A stretch of 48,642 nt of DNA, taken from NCBI GenBank assembly GCA_964564695.1, contig CAZMCC010000015.1, positions 1 through 48,642 of the forward strand, given 5' to 3'. Positions 1 to 7,786 of the stretch are shown here, in pieces. Each line of letters starts with the position of its first letter. The first letter of the stretch is position 1. A program made the position numbers and the translations under genes. The notes under the pieces are model-generated. The model was not told the origin of the DNA and made no database searches. It saw only the letters and a list, made by a program, of their open reading frames with translations. This stretch comes from CAZMCC01 sp964564695. GTDB lineage: Bacteria > Planctomycetota > Phycisphaerae > Phycisphaerales > UBA1924.

Positions 1-2
1 CG

Positions 3-302
3 GAAGTCCGCAACCGCATCCAGCAGCACGAGCTCGACGCCGACAAGATCCGCCTCCGCGTCGGCGTCAAGGGCGGCGGCTGCAGCGGCTTCAGCTACCT
101 GCTCGACCTCACCGAGACCCAGAAGGAGACCGACGAGGTCTTCGAGCAGCACGGCATCAAGATCGTCTGCGACCCCAAGAGCCTGCTGTATCTCGGCGGC
201 GTCACCGTCGACTTCAAGGATGAGATCATGGGACGCGGTTTCGTGTTCCAGAACCCCAACGCCACCAGCACCTGCGGGTGCGGGTCGAGCTTCTCCGCCT
301 GA
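3..302 (+). CDS. IscA/HesB/ErpA-type iron-sulfur cluster assembly protein (5' truncated)
   Basis: The reading frame is open from the window edge, so the N-terminus is missing; 99 residues and the stop are visible. The A-type carrier signature is clear: GGGCSGFSY followed far downstream by the C-terminal STCGCGSSF, giving the three conserved cysteines (one in GGCSG, two in CGC). Family members accept Fe-S clusters from a scaffold and hand them to apoproteins in the cytoplasm. The visible part covers nearly the whole usual length of about 110 residues, so only a short N-terminal piece is lost. A strong intrinsic terminator follows 43 bases after the stop, so this is the last gene of its transcript. 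I cannot tell IscA, ErpA and SufA apart here. Confidence 0.9.
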   Translation, partial: EVRNRIQQHELDADKIRLRVGVKGGGCSGFSYLLDLTETQKETDEVFEQHGIKIVCDPKSLLYLGGVTVDFKDEIMGRGFVFQNPNATSTCGCGSSFSA

Positions 303-344
303 ACGCGGTCGAAGCGACGATCGTCCACACAACCCAGCTCTAAC

Positions 345-387
345 CCGACCGCCCCGCAGTGCATGCCTCGGGGCGGTTGGCTTTTTG
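345..387 (+). terminator. Intrinsic terminator after the IscA-type gene
   Basis: Two 12-base arms, CCGACCGCCCCG and CGGGGCGGTTGG, pair with one G-U wobble around a 12-base loop and are followed by CTTTTT. It lies between the IscA-type gene and the end of the convergent GNAT gene. Confidence 0.75.
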
Positions 388-424
388 GCGCGCGGGGCGG
401 GGGGAGCGGCGGCGGGAGCGGGCG

Positions 425-931
425 TCACATCCTGAGCTGCATGTGGACTTCGCGGTACGCCTGCCCGTTGATCCGCAGGGCGTCGGGCTCGGTGCCCCAC
501 GCCGTGAACCCGAGCGACTCGTAGAGCGACCGCGCCCCGGGCGTAACCTCGCTCACGCTCAGTTCGAGGGCGTCGACGCCGCCCCATGTCTTGGCCAGGC
601 GGATCGCGTGCGAGATGACCGCGCGCGACAGGCCGCGACGCCGTGCGCTCGGACGGGTGAACACGCCCCACACCGTGGCGATGTGCTTGCGCTTGGGCTG
701 CTCCTCGCGCTTGAGGCCGGCGACCGACACGAGCTCCCCCGCCCCGCCGATGCCGGCGAACGCGCCGATGATCGCGAACCCGGGCTTGTCGAACTCACGC
801 GCAAAGGCCGCGAGATCGTTCGTGCGGTCGGTCTCGGGGCTGGACCCGAACGCGGGCGGCGTGTCGAGGAGCATGGCCCGCCGGATGGCGGCGTAGTTCG
901 GAACGTCGGCGGCGGTGAGCGGGCGGATCAT
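425..931 (-). CDS. GNAT family N-acetyltransferase
   Basis: Encodes about 168 residues when started at the ATG of MIRPLTAADV, which matches the usual N-terminal strand of GNAT proteins; a longer start at 979 would add 16 residues. The acetyl-CoA binding region is seen as VWGVFTRPSARRRGLSRAVI (motif A, with the Arg/Gly-rich pyrophosphate loop), and the C-terminal motif B as ALELSVSEVTPGARSLYESL followed by GFTAWGTEPDAL. The family transfers acetyl groups from acetyl-CoA to amines of small molecules or proteins; the substrate cannot be read from sequence. It is on the minus strand next to another minus-strand gene of unknown function. The fold call is firm, the role open. Confidence 0.85.
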   Translation of the reverse strand: MIRPLTAADVPNYAAIRRAMLLDTPPAFGSSPETDRTNDLAAFAREFDKPGFAIIGAFAGIGGAGELVSVAGLKREEQPKRKHIATVWGVFTRPSARRRGLSRAVISHAIRLAKTWGGVDALELSVSEVTPGARSLYESLGFTAWGTEPDALRINGQAYREVHMQLRM

Positions 932-985
932 GCGGAGAGGGTAGAAGGCAAGGGCGCCCCCACGTCCCACCCCCGACAACTCACT

Positions 986-1549
986 TCAACCCATACCCGG
1001 ACGCACGAACGAGATCTGGCCGCCGTCGGCGATCAGCATCGTGCTGGGGGCCTGGCTCGGCGCGTGCGACCTGTGCGGCGATAGCGCGGCCCACGCCGCG
1101 GGCATGCTCTCGCCCTCGAACATGCGCGAGAACAGGTTCACGAAGTACGGCGCGAACACGCCCGAGCCGCGGTCGAGGGTGAGCACGATGTTGACGGCCC
1201 GGGTCCGCGGGGCCTTTGCGGCCTGCGTGATGCACTCACCCTCGTTCCGCGTCGCCACCACCACGATGTGGGCCGCGCCCTTGTTGACGATGTCCGCGAG
1301 ATTGAACGGCGAATTCGCGAAGTGCCCCGCCACGTCGATGTCGGCGTAGATGAACAGCACCTGGCAATGCGGCACGATCCCGCTGCTCACCTTGGACTTC
1401 GCAAACAGCGGCGCGAGCCGGGCCCGGTCTTCGGCGACGACGACGTCGCCCCGGGGGCCGAGCAGGTTCAAGAACCCGATGACCGGGTTCTCGAGGGCGG
1501 CCGGCTTGGGGCCGGAGACGGCTGAAACCAGCTTTCCAAGGAGTCCCAT
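986..1549 (-). CDS. Hypothetical protein
   Basis: About 187 residues from the ATG of MGLLGKLVSAVSG; an alternative start at 1591 adds 14 residues with no coding character. I do not recognise the family. It alternates short hydrophobic strands with loops (DVVVAED, CQVLFIYADIDVAGHF, AAHIVVVATRNEGECI, AVNIVLTLDRG, TMLIADGGQISFV), suggesting a soluble alpha/beta fold. There is no signal peptide or membrane helix. It is divergent from uppP, separated by about 130 bases, and upstream of the GNAT gene on the same strand with a 54-base gap, so the two may be co-transcribed. Codon use is typical of the window, supporting a real gene. Confidence 0.65.
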   Translation of the reverse strand: MGLLGKLVSAVSGPKPAALENPVIGFLNLLGPRGDVVVAEDRARLAPLFAKSKVSSGIVPHCQVLFIYADIDVAGHFANSPFNLADIVNKGAAHIVVVATRNEGECITQAAKAPRTRAVNIVLTLDRGSGVFAPYFVNLFSRMFEGESMPAAWAALSPHRSHAPSQAPSTMLIADGGQISFVRPGMG

Positions 1550-1677
1550 GGGCAGGAGTGTTCTATGCCCGGGCCGCACCGGCGGCTGCATCGATTCGTT
1601 GAGCCCCCCCCCTTTCGCCGATACTCTCCCCGCTCGTCCTCCCCCACGACCCCCCCGCCGACCGGAGCCTCCCGCGC

Positions 1678-2577
1678 ATGGAATGGTGGCAAGCGATCGT
1701 CCTCGGCCTGGTCGAGGGAATTACCGAGTATCTCCCCGTGAGTTCCACGGGGCACCTGATCCTCGCATCGGCCCTCCTGGGGCTCGACACGCCCGAGGCC
1801 AAGGAGTCGGTGAACGCGTTCAACATCGTGATCCAGGGCGGGGCGATCCTGGCCGTTCTCGGACTGTACCGGGCCCGGGTTCTCCAGATGCTCATGGGGC
1901 TGATCGGGCGCGACCCGGTCGGGTTGCGTCTGGCCGTGTGTCTCGTGATCGCGTTCCTGCCGGCGGCCGTGCTCGGCGTGCTGCTCGACGACTGGATCGA
2001 GGCCAAGCTCTTCCACACCGGCCCGGTGGTCGCGGCCCTCGTGCTCGGCGGCGTGTTCATGATCCTGCTCGACCGGTGGCGCAACGGCGGCTTCGGGCGC
2101 GGCGTGGAGGGCGGCGCCAAGTACCACGGCGTCGAACGCGGCGTCGAGGACATCACCCCCGGCCGTGCCTTCTTCATCGGCTGCATGCAGTGCGTCGCCA
2201 TGTGGCCCGGCACCAGCCGATCCATGATGACCATCGGCGGCGGCGTGCTCGCCGGCCTGCGGCCCGCGGCGGCCGCGGAGTTCAGCTTCCTGCTCGGGCT
2301 GCCCACGCTCGGGGCCGCGTGCCTGTACAAGCTCGCCAAGAACCTCAAGCACTCGCACGACACGGGCACGGCCAATCTCTTCGACAAGCTCGGCTGGGGC
2401 CCAGTGATCCTCGGTGTCGTCGTCGCGACGATCTCGGCCGCCCTCGCGATCCGCTGGCTCGTCGGCTTCCTCAACCGCCGAGGGCTCGAGCCGTTCGGCT
2501 GGTACCGCATCGTGCTGGGAATCTGCGTGCTCGGCCTCATCGCGGGCGGGTATGTGACGCTCGCTCCGAAGTCCTGA
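1678..2577 (+). CDS. uppP: Undecaprenyl-diphosphatase (UppP/BacA)
   Basis: A 299-residue multi-spanning membrane protein. It hydrolyses undecaprenyl diphosphate to the monophosphate, recycling the lipid carrier for peptidoglycan and surface polysaccharide synthesis. The two family signatures are present: EGITEYLPVSSTGHLIL near residue 14 (catalytic Glu-rich motif 1) and PGTSRSMMTIGGG near residue 180 (motif 2 with the catalytic Arg). Length agrees with the family (about 265-300). The loop between helices 3 and 4 (RWRNGGFGRGVEGGAKYHGV) is longer than in E. coli. The start is the ATG giving MEWWQAIVLG, directly preceding the first motif. serA follows 29 bases downstream, so they may share a transcript. 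Confidence 0.95.
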   Translation: MEWWQAIVLGLVEGITEYLPVSSTGHLILASALLGLDTPEAKESVNAFNIVIQGGAILAVLGLYRARVLQMLMGLIGRDPVGLRLAVCLVIAFLPAAVLGVLLDDWIEAKLFHTGPVVAALVLGGVFMILLDRWRNGGFGRGVEGGAKYHGVERGVEDITPGRAFFIGCMQCVAMWPGTSRSMMTIGGGVLAGLRPAAAAEFSFLLGLPTLGAACLYKLAKNLKHSHDTGTANLFDKLGWGPVILGVVVATISAALAIRWLVGFLNRRGLEPFGWYRIVLGICVLGLIAGGYVTLAPKS

Positions 2578-2606
2578 CTCCGCACCCAGACCCCAGCCCC
2601 CTCCCC

Positions 2607-3938
2607 ATGAAGACCTCGTTCCCCAAAGACAAGATCCGCGTCAGCCTGCTCGAAGGCGTGCACCCGCGTGCGGCACAGTTGCTCAGCGACGAGGGCTTCC
2701 AGGTGCGGACGTTCGCCAAGGCGCTGTCGGGGGCGGAGCTGCGCGACGCTGCGGACGGGGCCCACGTGGTGGGGATCCGCTCGAAGACACAGTTGGACGC
2801 GGGGTTTCTGCAGGGCGCGGCCCAGAGCTCGGGGAGTGGTGGAGGGCGCCTGCTCGCGGTCGGGTGCTTCTGCATCGGGACCGAGCAGGCGGACACCGCC
2901 GCCGCCCGCTCGCTGGGTGTGCCGGTGTTCAACAGCCCGTTCAGCAACACGCGGAGCGTGGCGGAACTCACGATCGGGCAGATCATCGCGCTGTCGCGAC
3001 GCCTCACCGACCGCAACGCGCTGCTGCACAAGGGCGTGTGGGACAAGTCGGCCGCGGGCTCGAGCGAAGTCCGCGGCAAGACGCTCGGCATCGTCGGCTA
3101 CGGGCACATCGGCAGCCAGGTGAGCGTGCTGGCCGAGGCGATGGGGATGCGGGTGATTTACCACGACGTGGTGCCGAAGCTGCCAATGGGCAACGCGCGG
3201 GCGATGCGGTCGCTCGACGAGCTGCTCGCGGAGTCCGACGTCGTCAGTCTGCACGTGCCCGGCGACACGAGCACGCTGGGGCCGCCGCCGCTGATGTCGG
3301 CCGCACGCCTCGCGAAGGTTCGACCGGGGACACTGGTGATCAACAACGCCCGCGGCGGCGTCGTCGACATCGCGGCCCTCGCGGCGGCGATCAAGAGCGG
3401 GCACGTCGGCGGGGCGGCGCTCGACGTTTTCCCGCGCGAGCCCAGCGGCAAGGACGAGCCGTTCGCGAGCGAGCTCTTGGGGCTGGGGAACGTGATTTTG
3501 ACGCCGCACGTGGCGGGGAGCACGCAGGAGGCCCAGGAAGCCATCGGCGTGGACGTGGCGACGAAGCTGGCGCGGTTCATCAACAACGGCTCGACGACCG
3601 GTGCGGTGAACGTGCCGGAGGTGGAGCTGCCGAGTCAGAGCCCCCCCCACCCGGACGACGAACCCCGAGCGTCAGCGAGCGGGCCTTCTTCGTCGCGCCC
3701 GCACCGCATCCTGCACTTCCACCGCAACGTGCCGGGCGTATTGAGCCGCATGCACGGGCTGATCGCGGCCCTCGGCGGGAACATCACCGCGGAGTATCTG
3801 CGGACTACGCAGGACATCGGGTATGTGGTGGTGGATATCGATCCGGTGGGGTCGACAGAGGCGTCGGTGACGTCGGAAGAGATCGCAAGAAGGCTGCGAG
3901 AGATTCCGGAGACGATTCGGGTGAGGGTGTTGTGGTAA
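2607..3938 (+). CDS. serA: D-3-phosphoglycerate dehydrogenase with ACT domain
   Basis: 443 residues. Catalyses NAD-dependent oxidation of 3-phosphoglycerate, the first step of serine synthesis. The order is a substrate-binding half, an NAD-binding Rossmann half with GIVGYGHIGSQVS, then an ACT domain (HFHRNVPGVLSRMHGLIAAL). Catalytic residues are visible: Arg in NNARGGVVD, a Glu in DVFPREP and His in LTPHVAGSTQEAQ. The ORF stays open upstream of 2607, but only the ATG at 2607 gives the normal SerA N-terminus. Odd feature: about 20 extra residues rich in Pro, Ser and Asp sit between the catalytic half and the ACT domain, exactly where the DNA carries a short palindromic repeat. Serine feedback through the ACT domain is expected from the family, not shown here. 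Confidence 0.93.
   Translation: MKTSFPKDKIRVSLLEGVHPRAAQLLSDEGFQVRTFAKALSGAELRDAADGAHVVGIRSKTQLDAGFLQGAAQSSGSGGGRLLAVGCFCIGTEQADTAAARSLGVPVFNSPFSNTRSVAELTIGQIIALSRRLTDRNALLHKGVWDKSAAGSSEVRGKTLGIVGYGHIGSQVSVLAEAMGMRVIYHDVVPKLPMGNARAMRSLDELLAESDVVSLHVPGDTSTLGPPPLMSAARLAKVRPGTLVINNARGGVVDIAALAAAIKSGHVGGAALDVFPREPSGKDEPFASELLGLGNVILTPHVAGSTQEAQEAIGVDVATKLARFINNGSTTGAVNVPEVELPSQSPPHPDDEPRASASGPSSSRPHRILHFHRNVPGVLSRMHGLIAALGGNITAEYLRTTQDIGYVVVDIDPVGSTEASVTSEEIARRLREIPETIRVRVLW
3657..3694. repeat. Palindromic element inside serA
   Basis: The outer arms GACGAA and TTCGTC pair perfectly, and inside them CCCG pairs with CGGG around a core reading GAGCGTCAGCGAG. It is in frame and encodes part of the extra linker before the ACT domain. 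The core resembles the GAGCGCAAGCGAG-type repeats elsewhere in this window. Confidence 0.55.
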
Positions 3939-3980
3939 AAACGAATCCGAGCGGCACGACGGGGGCGACGGCTCCGTCTT

Positions 3981-4044
3981 CAGCCCGAAGGGCTGGTCGA
4001 AAGTAGCCGGGGGTGAAGCGAGGCTCGGCGAGCGCCACCCCCGG
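3981..4044. repeat. Intergenic palindromic repeat, copy 1 of inverted pair
   Basis: Reads CAGCCCGAAGGGCTGGTCGA, then AAAGTAGCCGGGGGTG, a variable loop and CACCCCCGG. It contains two hairpins: the AGCCCGAAGGGCT palindrome and the CCGGGGGTG/CACCCCCGG stem. An inverted, diverged copy lies at 4160-4222. With the 27-base repeat at 4276 it fills the roughly 380-base gap between serA and the HD-GYP gene; I see no gene there. Confidence 0.7.
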
Positions 4045-4159
4045 ACAATCGCCCCTTATCCCTTGCTTCCCCCGCGCGCGACGCCGAAGGCGTCGTCGAG
4101 CGCCGCGTGCACCCCGCCGGGGTGCGGATACAAACTCGAGAGAACGTGGTTGGTCGCTT

Positions 4160-4222
4160 ACCGGGGGTGTCGCCGCAAGGCCGGCTCCACCCCCGGCTAC
4201 TTTCGATCAGGCCTTCAGCCTG
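4160..4222. repeat. Intergenic palindromic repeat, copy 2 of inverted pair
   Basis: The reverse complement of this segment shares the GATCGAAAGTAGCCGGGGGTG block and the closing CACCCCCGG with the element at 3981-4044; the loop differs. About 115 bases separate the two. Confidence 0.7.
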
Positions 4223-4275
4223 CAGGACGCGGAGATTGTCGGCGGCGGTGCACCTTCAAGCCCGGGGTCGAGGCC

Positions 4276-4302
4276 AACCCTCGCTTGCGCGTCGGGCTCG
4301 TT
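4276..4302. repeat. 27-base dispersed repeat, identical to one inside the kinase gene
   Basis: This 27-base sequence (begins AACCCTCGCTTGCGCG, ends GGGCTCGTT) occurs again without mismatch at 11726-11752 inside a kinase gene, and as a diverged inverted copy at 11673-11697. Here it is intergenic, just past the end of the HD-GYP gene. Confidence 0.75.
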
Positions 4303-4317
4303 ACAGGTTCAAGGCGA

Positions 4318-5007
4318 TTACGTCTTCACGCTGCTCTTCACCGTCGTCACTACTTCCTGGTGATGCTCATCGCTCGCCCCATACGTCGGCAACTTCGCCG
4401 CGTCGTTGAAGTACTGCAGGATCCACGTCAGGCTGCCGGCGCGGTACAGCTTCGTGAACGCCGCGACGGCCGCCGGGTCGTAGCGCGTCCCTTCGCCGGC
4501 CTTCAGCTCGACGAGTGCCTTCTCCGCGGCCTCGGCGCCCAGCTCGCGCCGGTACGGCCGCACGCTCGTCATCGCGTCGAACGTGTCGATCACGCTGAAC
4601 ATCCGCGCGGGCACCGGGATCGCCTCGCCCATGAGCCCGTCGGGATAACCCTTGCCGTCCATCCGCTCGTGGTGGTGGCGGACGATCTCGAGCATGATCG
4701 GGTCTTCCTCGCCCATGTTGACGAGGCGCTCGTGACCGAGGGCGGCGTGGGTCTTGATGACCGTGAACTCGTCGTCGGTGAGCTTGCCGGGCTTGCGGAG
4801 GATCTCGTCGGGGATGTCGAGCTTGCCCAGGTCGTGCATGGCCGCGGCGTACGTGATCCGCTTGAGCGTGTCGTCGTTGACGCCGTAGCTCTCGGCGAGT
4901 GCCCGCGCGTAGAGGACCACGCGCCACGTGTGGGCGGCGGTCGCGTCGTCCTTCATCTCGATGGTGCGGAGGAAGGCCTGGAGGATGTCGGGCGGGAGGC
5001 TTGGCAT
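4318..5007 (-). CDS. HD-GYP domain protein, putative cyclic-di-GMP phosphodiesterase
   Basis: 229 residues consisting almost wholly of one HD-GYP domain, with no receiver or membrane segment. Metal ligands are visible: H in AAHTWRV, HD in AAAMHDLGKLDIPDEIL, and the tandem His of EIVRHHHERMDGKGYPDGL, where DGKGYP is the GYP signature. IPVPARMFSVIDTFDAMTS and RPYRRELG complete the domain. Characterised relatives hydrolyse c-di-GMP in the cytoplasm, linearising it to pGpG or GMP. As a stand-alone domain its activity must be controlled by partners or expression. It is divergent from the cupin gene, with a 110-base palindromic element between them. c-di-GMP activity is inferred from motifs; a degenerate HD-GYP role cannot be excluded. 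Confidence 0.88.
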   Translation of the reverse strand: MPSLPPDILQAFLRTIEMKDDATAAHTWRVVLYARALAESYGVNDDTLKRITYAAAMHDLGKLDIPDEILRKPGKLTDDEFTVIKTHAALGHERLVNMGEEDPIMLEIVRHHHERMDGKGYPDGLMGEAIPVPARMFSVIDTFDAMTSVRPYRRELGAEAAEKALVELKAGEGTRYDPAAVAAFTKLYRAGSLTWILQYFNDAAKLPTYGASDEHHQEVVTTVKSSVKT

Positions 5008-5022
5008 TCGTGGGCTGGCTCA

Positions 5023-5131
5023 GGGTGCCCCGGGTCGGCCGCTTTGGGCAGACCCGGGGTTGTGCGGCGCTGACGAGCGGGCGCCCCGGGCCCACGCCGG
5101 GGTCTGGCGAAGCGCCCGACCCCGGGCACCC
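5023..5131. repeat. 110-bp inverted-repeat element, copy 1 of 3
   Basis: Begins GGGTGCCCCGGGTCGGCCGC and ends CGACCCCGGGCACCC. Each side folds as its own hairpin, and the two sides are imperfect inverted repeats around a variable centre. Other copies are at 15842-15951 and, inverted, at 34267-34379. This copy sits in the divergent promoter region between the HD-GYP and cupin genes. Confidence 0.8.
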
Positions 5132-5206
5132 GATCCCGCGTGGACTATACACGACGCCACAGGGGCGGCTACGGTGCAAATGTGTGGGGCCGATGAGGAG
5201 CCGCTC

Positions 5207-5581
5207 ATGCCCAAGGCCGAAGTGTTCACCCTCGCGGACCTGACGACCGACCGGCCGATGCCCAACATCGCGCGGCGCCGCATCATCGGCGAGAAGATGA
5301 TGATCTCGGACGTTGTGCTCGAGCCGGGCTTCGACCTCGCGGCCCATCGCCACGAAAACGAGCAGTTTGTCGTGGTGCTCAGCGGGCGGTGCGTGTTCGG
5401 GCTGGGCGAGCCGGGGACGCCCGAGTTCCGAGAAGTCGAGGTTCGCGGCGGCCAGGTGCTGATGCTGCCGGGAATGGTCTGGCACTCGTGCCGGGCGCTC
5501 GAGCGGACAAGCATCCTCGACCTGTTCAGCCCGATCAGCCAGACGACGGGGGTGGATGCCCATACGGCGCCTTCGCGATAA
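5207..5581 (+). CDS. Single cupin domain protein
   Basis: 124 residues. The cupin metal-binding motif 1 is seen in PGFDLAAHRHENEQFVVVLSG (His, His, Glu), and motif 2 in GGQVLMLPGMVWHSCRAL (His). Small single-cupin proteins bind a metal or small ligand in a beta-barrel and are functionally diverse, so no substrate is assigned. The ATG at 5207 has a GAGGAG ribosome binding site seven bases upstream; an in-frame ATG at 5180 lacks one. The 3' end may overlap the C-terminal extension of the convergent membrane-protein gene. Confidence 0.85.
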   Translation: MPKAEVFTLADLTTDRPMPNIARRRIIGEKMMISDVVLEPGFDLAAHRHENEQFVVVLSGRCVFGLGEPGTPEFREVEVRGGQVLMLPGMVWHSCRALERTSILDLFSPISQTTGVDAHTAPSR

Positions 5582-5993
5582 GAGACGCGAGCGCAAGCGA
5601 GTGGAGGACTGAGGGGATGCCACCACCCGCCGCGGGCTCTGACGCGGCGCGTGGTGCGCGAGCGGGGCGGCATCCAGTTGTTCCACCGTCACCGTGCGGA
5701 GCGGCGCACAGCCCCACGGCACCCAGCCACGGAAACACAAAGAACGGCACGACGAGCGAGAACGGGATGACCAGCGCGAGCAGCCACATCTTCCGCGCCG
5801 TGAACGCGTACGACCACCCCACGGCGATCGTGCCGGAGAACACCGCCATCACCAGCGCCCCGGCCCAGCCCGATGCGTTGTCCCAGACCATGCCGAAGAG
5901 CATGCCGAGCGGGCCGAAGATCAGAAAAATGCCCAGGTACAGCAGCCAGTCCGGCGCGGGGGGCTTGCTCGGGGAAGGGTGGTCCGACGCCAT
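5535..5993 (-). CDS. Small predicted membrane protein of unknown function
   Basis: About 152 residues from the ATG of MASDHPSPSKP. Hydrophobic segments WLLYLGIFLIFGPLGMLFGM, WAGALVMAVFSGTIAVGW and MWLLALVIPFSLVVPFFVF suggest three or four membrane helices with a short cytoplasmic N-terminus. I do not recognise the family. The last 45 or so residues are Ala/Pro/Arg-rich, and their DNA includes a GCGAGCGCAAGCGAGTGG core like the dispersed repeats of this window. The original stop may therefore have been lost to a repeat, extending the frame over the end of the cupin gene. It is divergent from sucC, only 78 bases away. Confidence 0.6.
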   Translation of the reverse strand: MASDHPSPSKPPAPDWLLYLGIFLIFGPLGMLFGMVWDNASGWAGALVMAVFSGTIAVGWSYAFTARKMWLLALVIPFSLVVPFFVFPWLGAVGLCAAPHGDGGTTGCRPARAPRAASEPAAGGGIPSVLHSLALASLIAKAPYGHPPPSSG

Positions 5994-6071
5994 CGGGGGC
6001 GAGTGTACCGGAATCGTTGCGATACGGCCGTCGTTGCGGTGCCGCAAGGAAGACTCCTACGCTGCCCTCCC

Positions 6072-7331
6072 ATGAAGATTCACGAGTACCAGGCCCGCCA
6101 GCTCCTCGCCTCAGCCAAGATCCCCGTTCCCGGTGGCGCGGTCATCGAGTCGGTCGAGGCCGCGGCCGGCGCCTTCAAGCAGGCGACCGAGAACCAGGCG
6201 TCGCCGCTCGCCGTCATCAAGGCCCAGGTCCACGCCGGCGGACGCGGCAAGGCCGGGTTCGTCAAGCTCGTGAAGACCGCCGAGGAGGCGACCACGGCCG
6301 CCCGCTTCATGCTCACCAACCGCATGAAGTCGCCGCAGACGCCCCCCGAGGGGCTCGAGGTGACGAAGCTGCTGGTGGCGTCGGCCGCGGACATCGCGGA
6401 GCGCAAGGGCGGGGGGGGCGGCGGGAACGAGGAGTTCTATCTCGCCGTCACGACCGACCGCAAGACGCGCCGCAACATCCTCATCGCGAGCCGCGAGGGC
6501 GGCGTCGAGATCGAGAAGGTCGCGCACGACAACCCGGCCGCGATCATCAAGGAGCCGCTGCACCCCCTGCTGGGCCTGCAGCGCCACCAGGCGACGAAGG
6601 TCGCGTTCGCGCTGGGGTTCAAGGGCAAGCAGGTGGGCCAGGCGACGGCGATCATGTCCGCCCTCGCGAAGCTCTTCGTCGACAAGGACTGCACGCTCGC
6701 CGAGATCAACCCGCTCATCATCACCCCCCCCACCGCTCAGCACCCCGACGGCCAGGTGCTCGCGATCGACGCGAAGTTCAGCTTCGACGACAACGGCACG
6801 TTCCGCCACACCGACATCCAGGCGATGTTCGACCCCACCGAGGAGAACCCGGCCGAGGCCAAGGCCCGCCGGTTCGGCCTCAGCTACATCGCCCTCGACG
6901 GGCAGATCGGCTGCCTCGTCAACGGCGCCGGCCTCGCGATGGCGACGATGGACATCGTCAAGCTCCACGGCGGCGACAAGGTCGAGCCGGCGAACTTCCT
7001 CGACGTCGGCGGATCCGCGACCGAAGAGGCCGTGACCGAGGCGTTCAAGATCATCCTGTCGGACGCGCGCGTGAAGGGCGTGCTCGTGAACATCTTCGGC
7101 GGGATCATGCGGTGCGACGTGATCGCCCAGGGCATCGTGAACGCGGCCCGCAGCTTCGTGAACCCGGACGGGAGCAAGGGCTTCAAGGTGCCGTTGGTGG
7201 TGCGGCTCGAAGGCACGAACGTTGAGGAAGGCCGGGCCATCTTGAAGAGTGCGAAGGCGGAAGTGCCGACGATGCAGGCCGCGACGGATCTGACGGACGC
7301 GGCGACGAAGGTGGTGGCGGCGGTGGGGTGA
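6072..7331 (+). CDS. sucC: Succinyl-CoA ligase (ADP-forming) subunit beta
   Basis: 419 residues. With the alpha subunit it converts succinyl-CoA to succinate with nucleotide triphosphate formation in the TCA cycle. The N-terminus MKIHEYQARQLLASAKIPVP is the ATP-grasp start; VHAGGRGKAGFVKL binds nucleotide; AEINPL supplies a metal ligand; the CoA-ligase half has GCLVNGAGLAMATMDIVKL, NFLDVGGSATEEAV and VNIFGGIMRCDVIAQGI. Length is slightly above the E. coli 388, from a Gly run near residue 115 and an insertion near NAARSFVNPDGSKG. sucD, usually directly downstream, is absent; the gene is followed by toxin-antitoxin genes and two partial copies of its own 3' end. Confidence 0.95.
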   Translation: MKIHEYQARQLLASAKIPVPGGAVIESVEAAAGAFKQATENQASPLAVIKAQVHAGGRGKAGFVKLVKTAEEATTAARFMLTNRMKSPQTPPEGLEVTKLLVASAADIAERKGGGGGGNEEFYLAVTTDRKTRRNILIASREGGVEIEKVAHDNPAAIIKEPLHPLLGLQRHQATKVAFALGFKGKQVGQATAIMSALAKLFVDKDCTLAEINPLIITPPTAQHPDGQVLAIDAKFSFDDNGTFRHTDIQAMFDPTEENPAEAKARRFGLSYIALDGQIGCLVNGAGLAMATMDIVKLHGGDKVEPANFLDVGGSATEEAVTEAFKIILSDARVKGVLVNIFGGIMRCDVIAQGIVNAARSFVNPDGSKGFKVPLVVRLEGTNVEEGRAILKSAKAEVPTMQAATDLTDAATKVVAAVG

Positions 7332-7462
7332 GGGGGAAGACCTCGCTGAACGAGCCTGCTTGCGCAAGCACCGGGTGAGCGGCACGTTGGCGCCTTCGTC
7401 GCCCCCAAACCCGAACGCGGATCGCCACGGCGGAACCACGGCGCGTAGAATATGGGCGCAGC

Positions 7463-7786
7463 ATGGTTATCAACGGCGTCAACTTCCCCGAAGACAGGCT
7501 CGCCGATTTCTGCCGGCGGCACGTTGTCCACAGGCTCTCCCTGTTCGGCAGCATCCTCCGCGACGCCTCGCCCGAAGACGGCTACGGCTTCCGCCCCACC
7601 AGCGATGTGGACATGCTCGTCGAGTTCGCGCCCGGCCGAGTCCCCAGCCTGCTGAGGTTCGCGGGGATGCAGATGGAATTGAGCGAGCTGCTGGGGCGCG
7701 AAGTTCAACTCTGTACGCCGCCCATGCTGTCCCCGTACTTCCGCAATGCGGTGCTCCACGAGGCGAGACTGCTTCATGCCGCGTGA
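7463..7786 (+). CDS. MNT-domain nucleotidyltransferase, putative antitoxin (copy 1)
   Basis: 107 residues. A minimal nucleotidyltransferase of the MntA type: the LSLFGSILRD and TSDVDMLVEF motifs give the GS and DxD elements. In characterised MNT-HEPN systems this protein AMPylates and neutralises its HEPN partner. Here 17 residues separate GS from DxD, against the canonical ten, because of an extra ASPEDGY-like stretch absent from the second copy at 8319. The gene overlaps the HEPN gene by 11 bases, the usual antitoxin-toxin coupling. A TAGAAT hexamer lies 12 bases before the ATG and no clear Shine-Dalgarno is seen, so the mRNA may be leaderless. Confidence 0.85.
   Translation: MVINGVNFPEDRLADFCRRHVVHRLSLFGSILRDASPEDGYGFRPTSDVDMLVEFAPGRVPSLLRFAGMQMELSELLGREVQLCTPPMLSPYFRNAVLHEARLLHAA

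Noticed and set aside
1563..3650. A 695-codon minus-strand frame opposite uppP and serA
   Set aside because: It spans two well recognised plus-strand genes and their junction, and its product has no recognisable domain.
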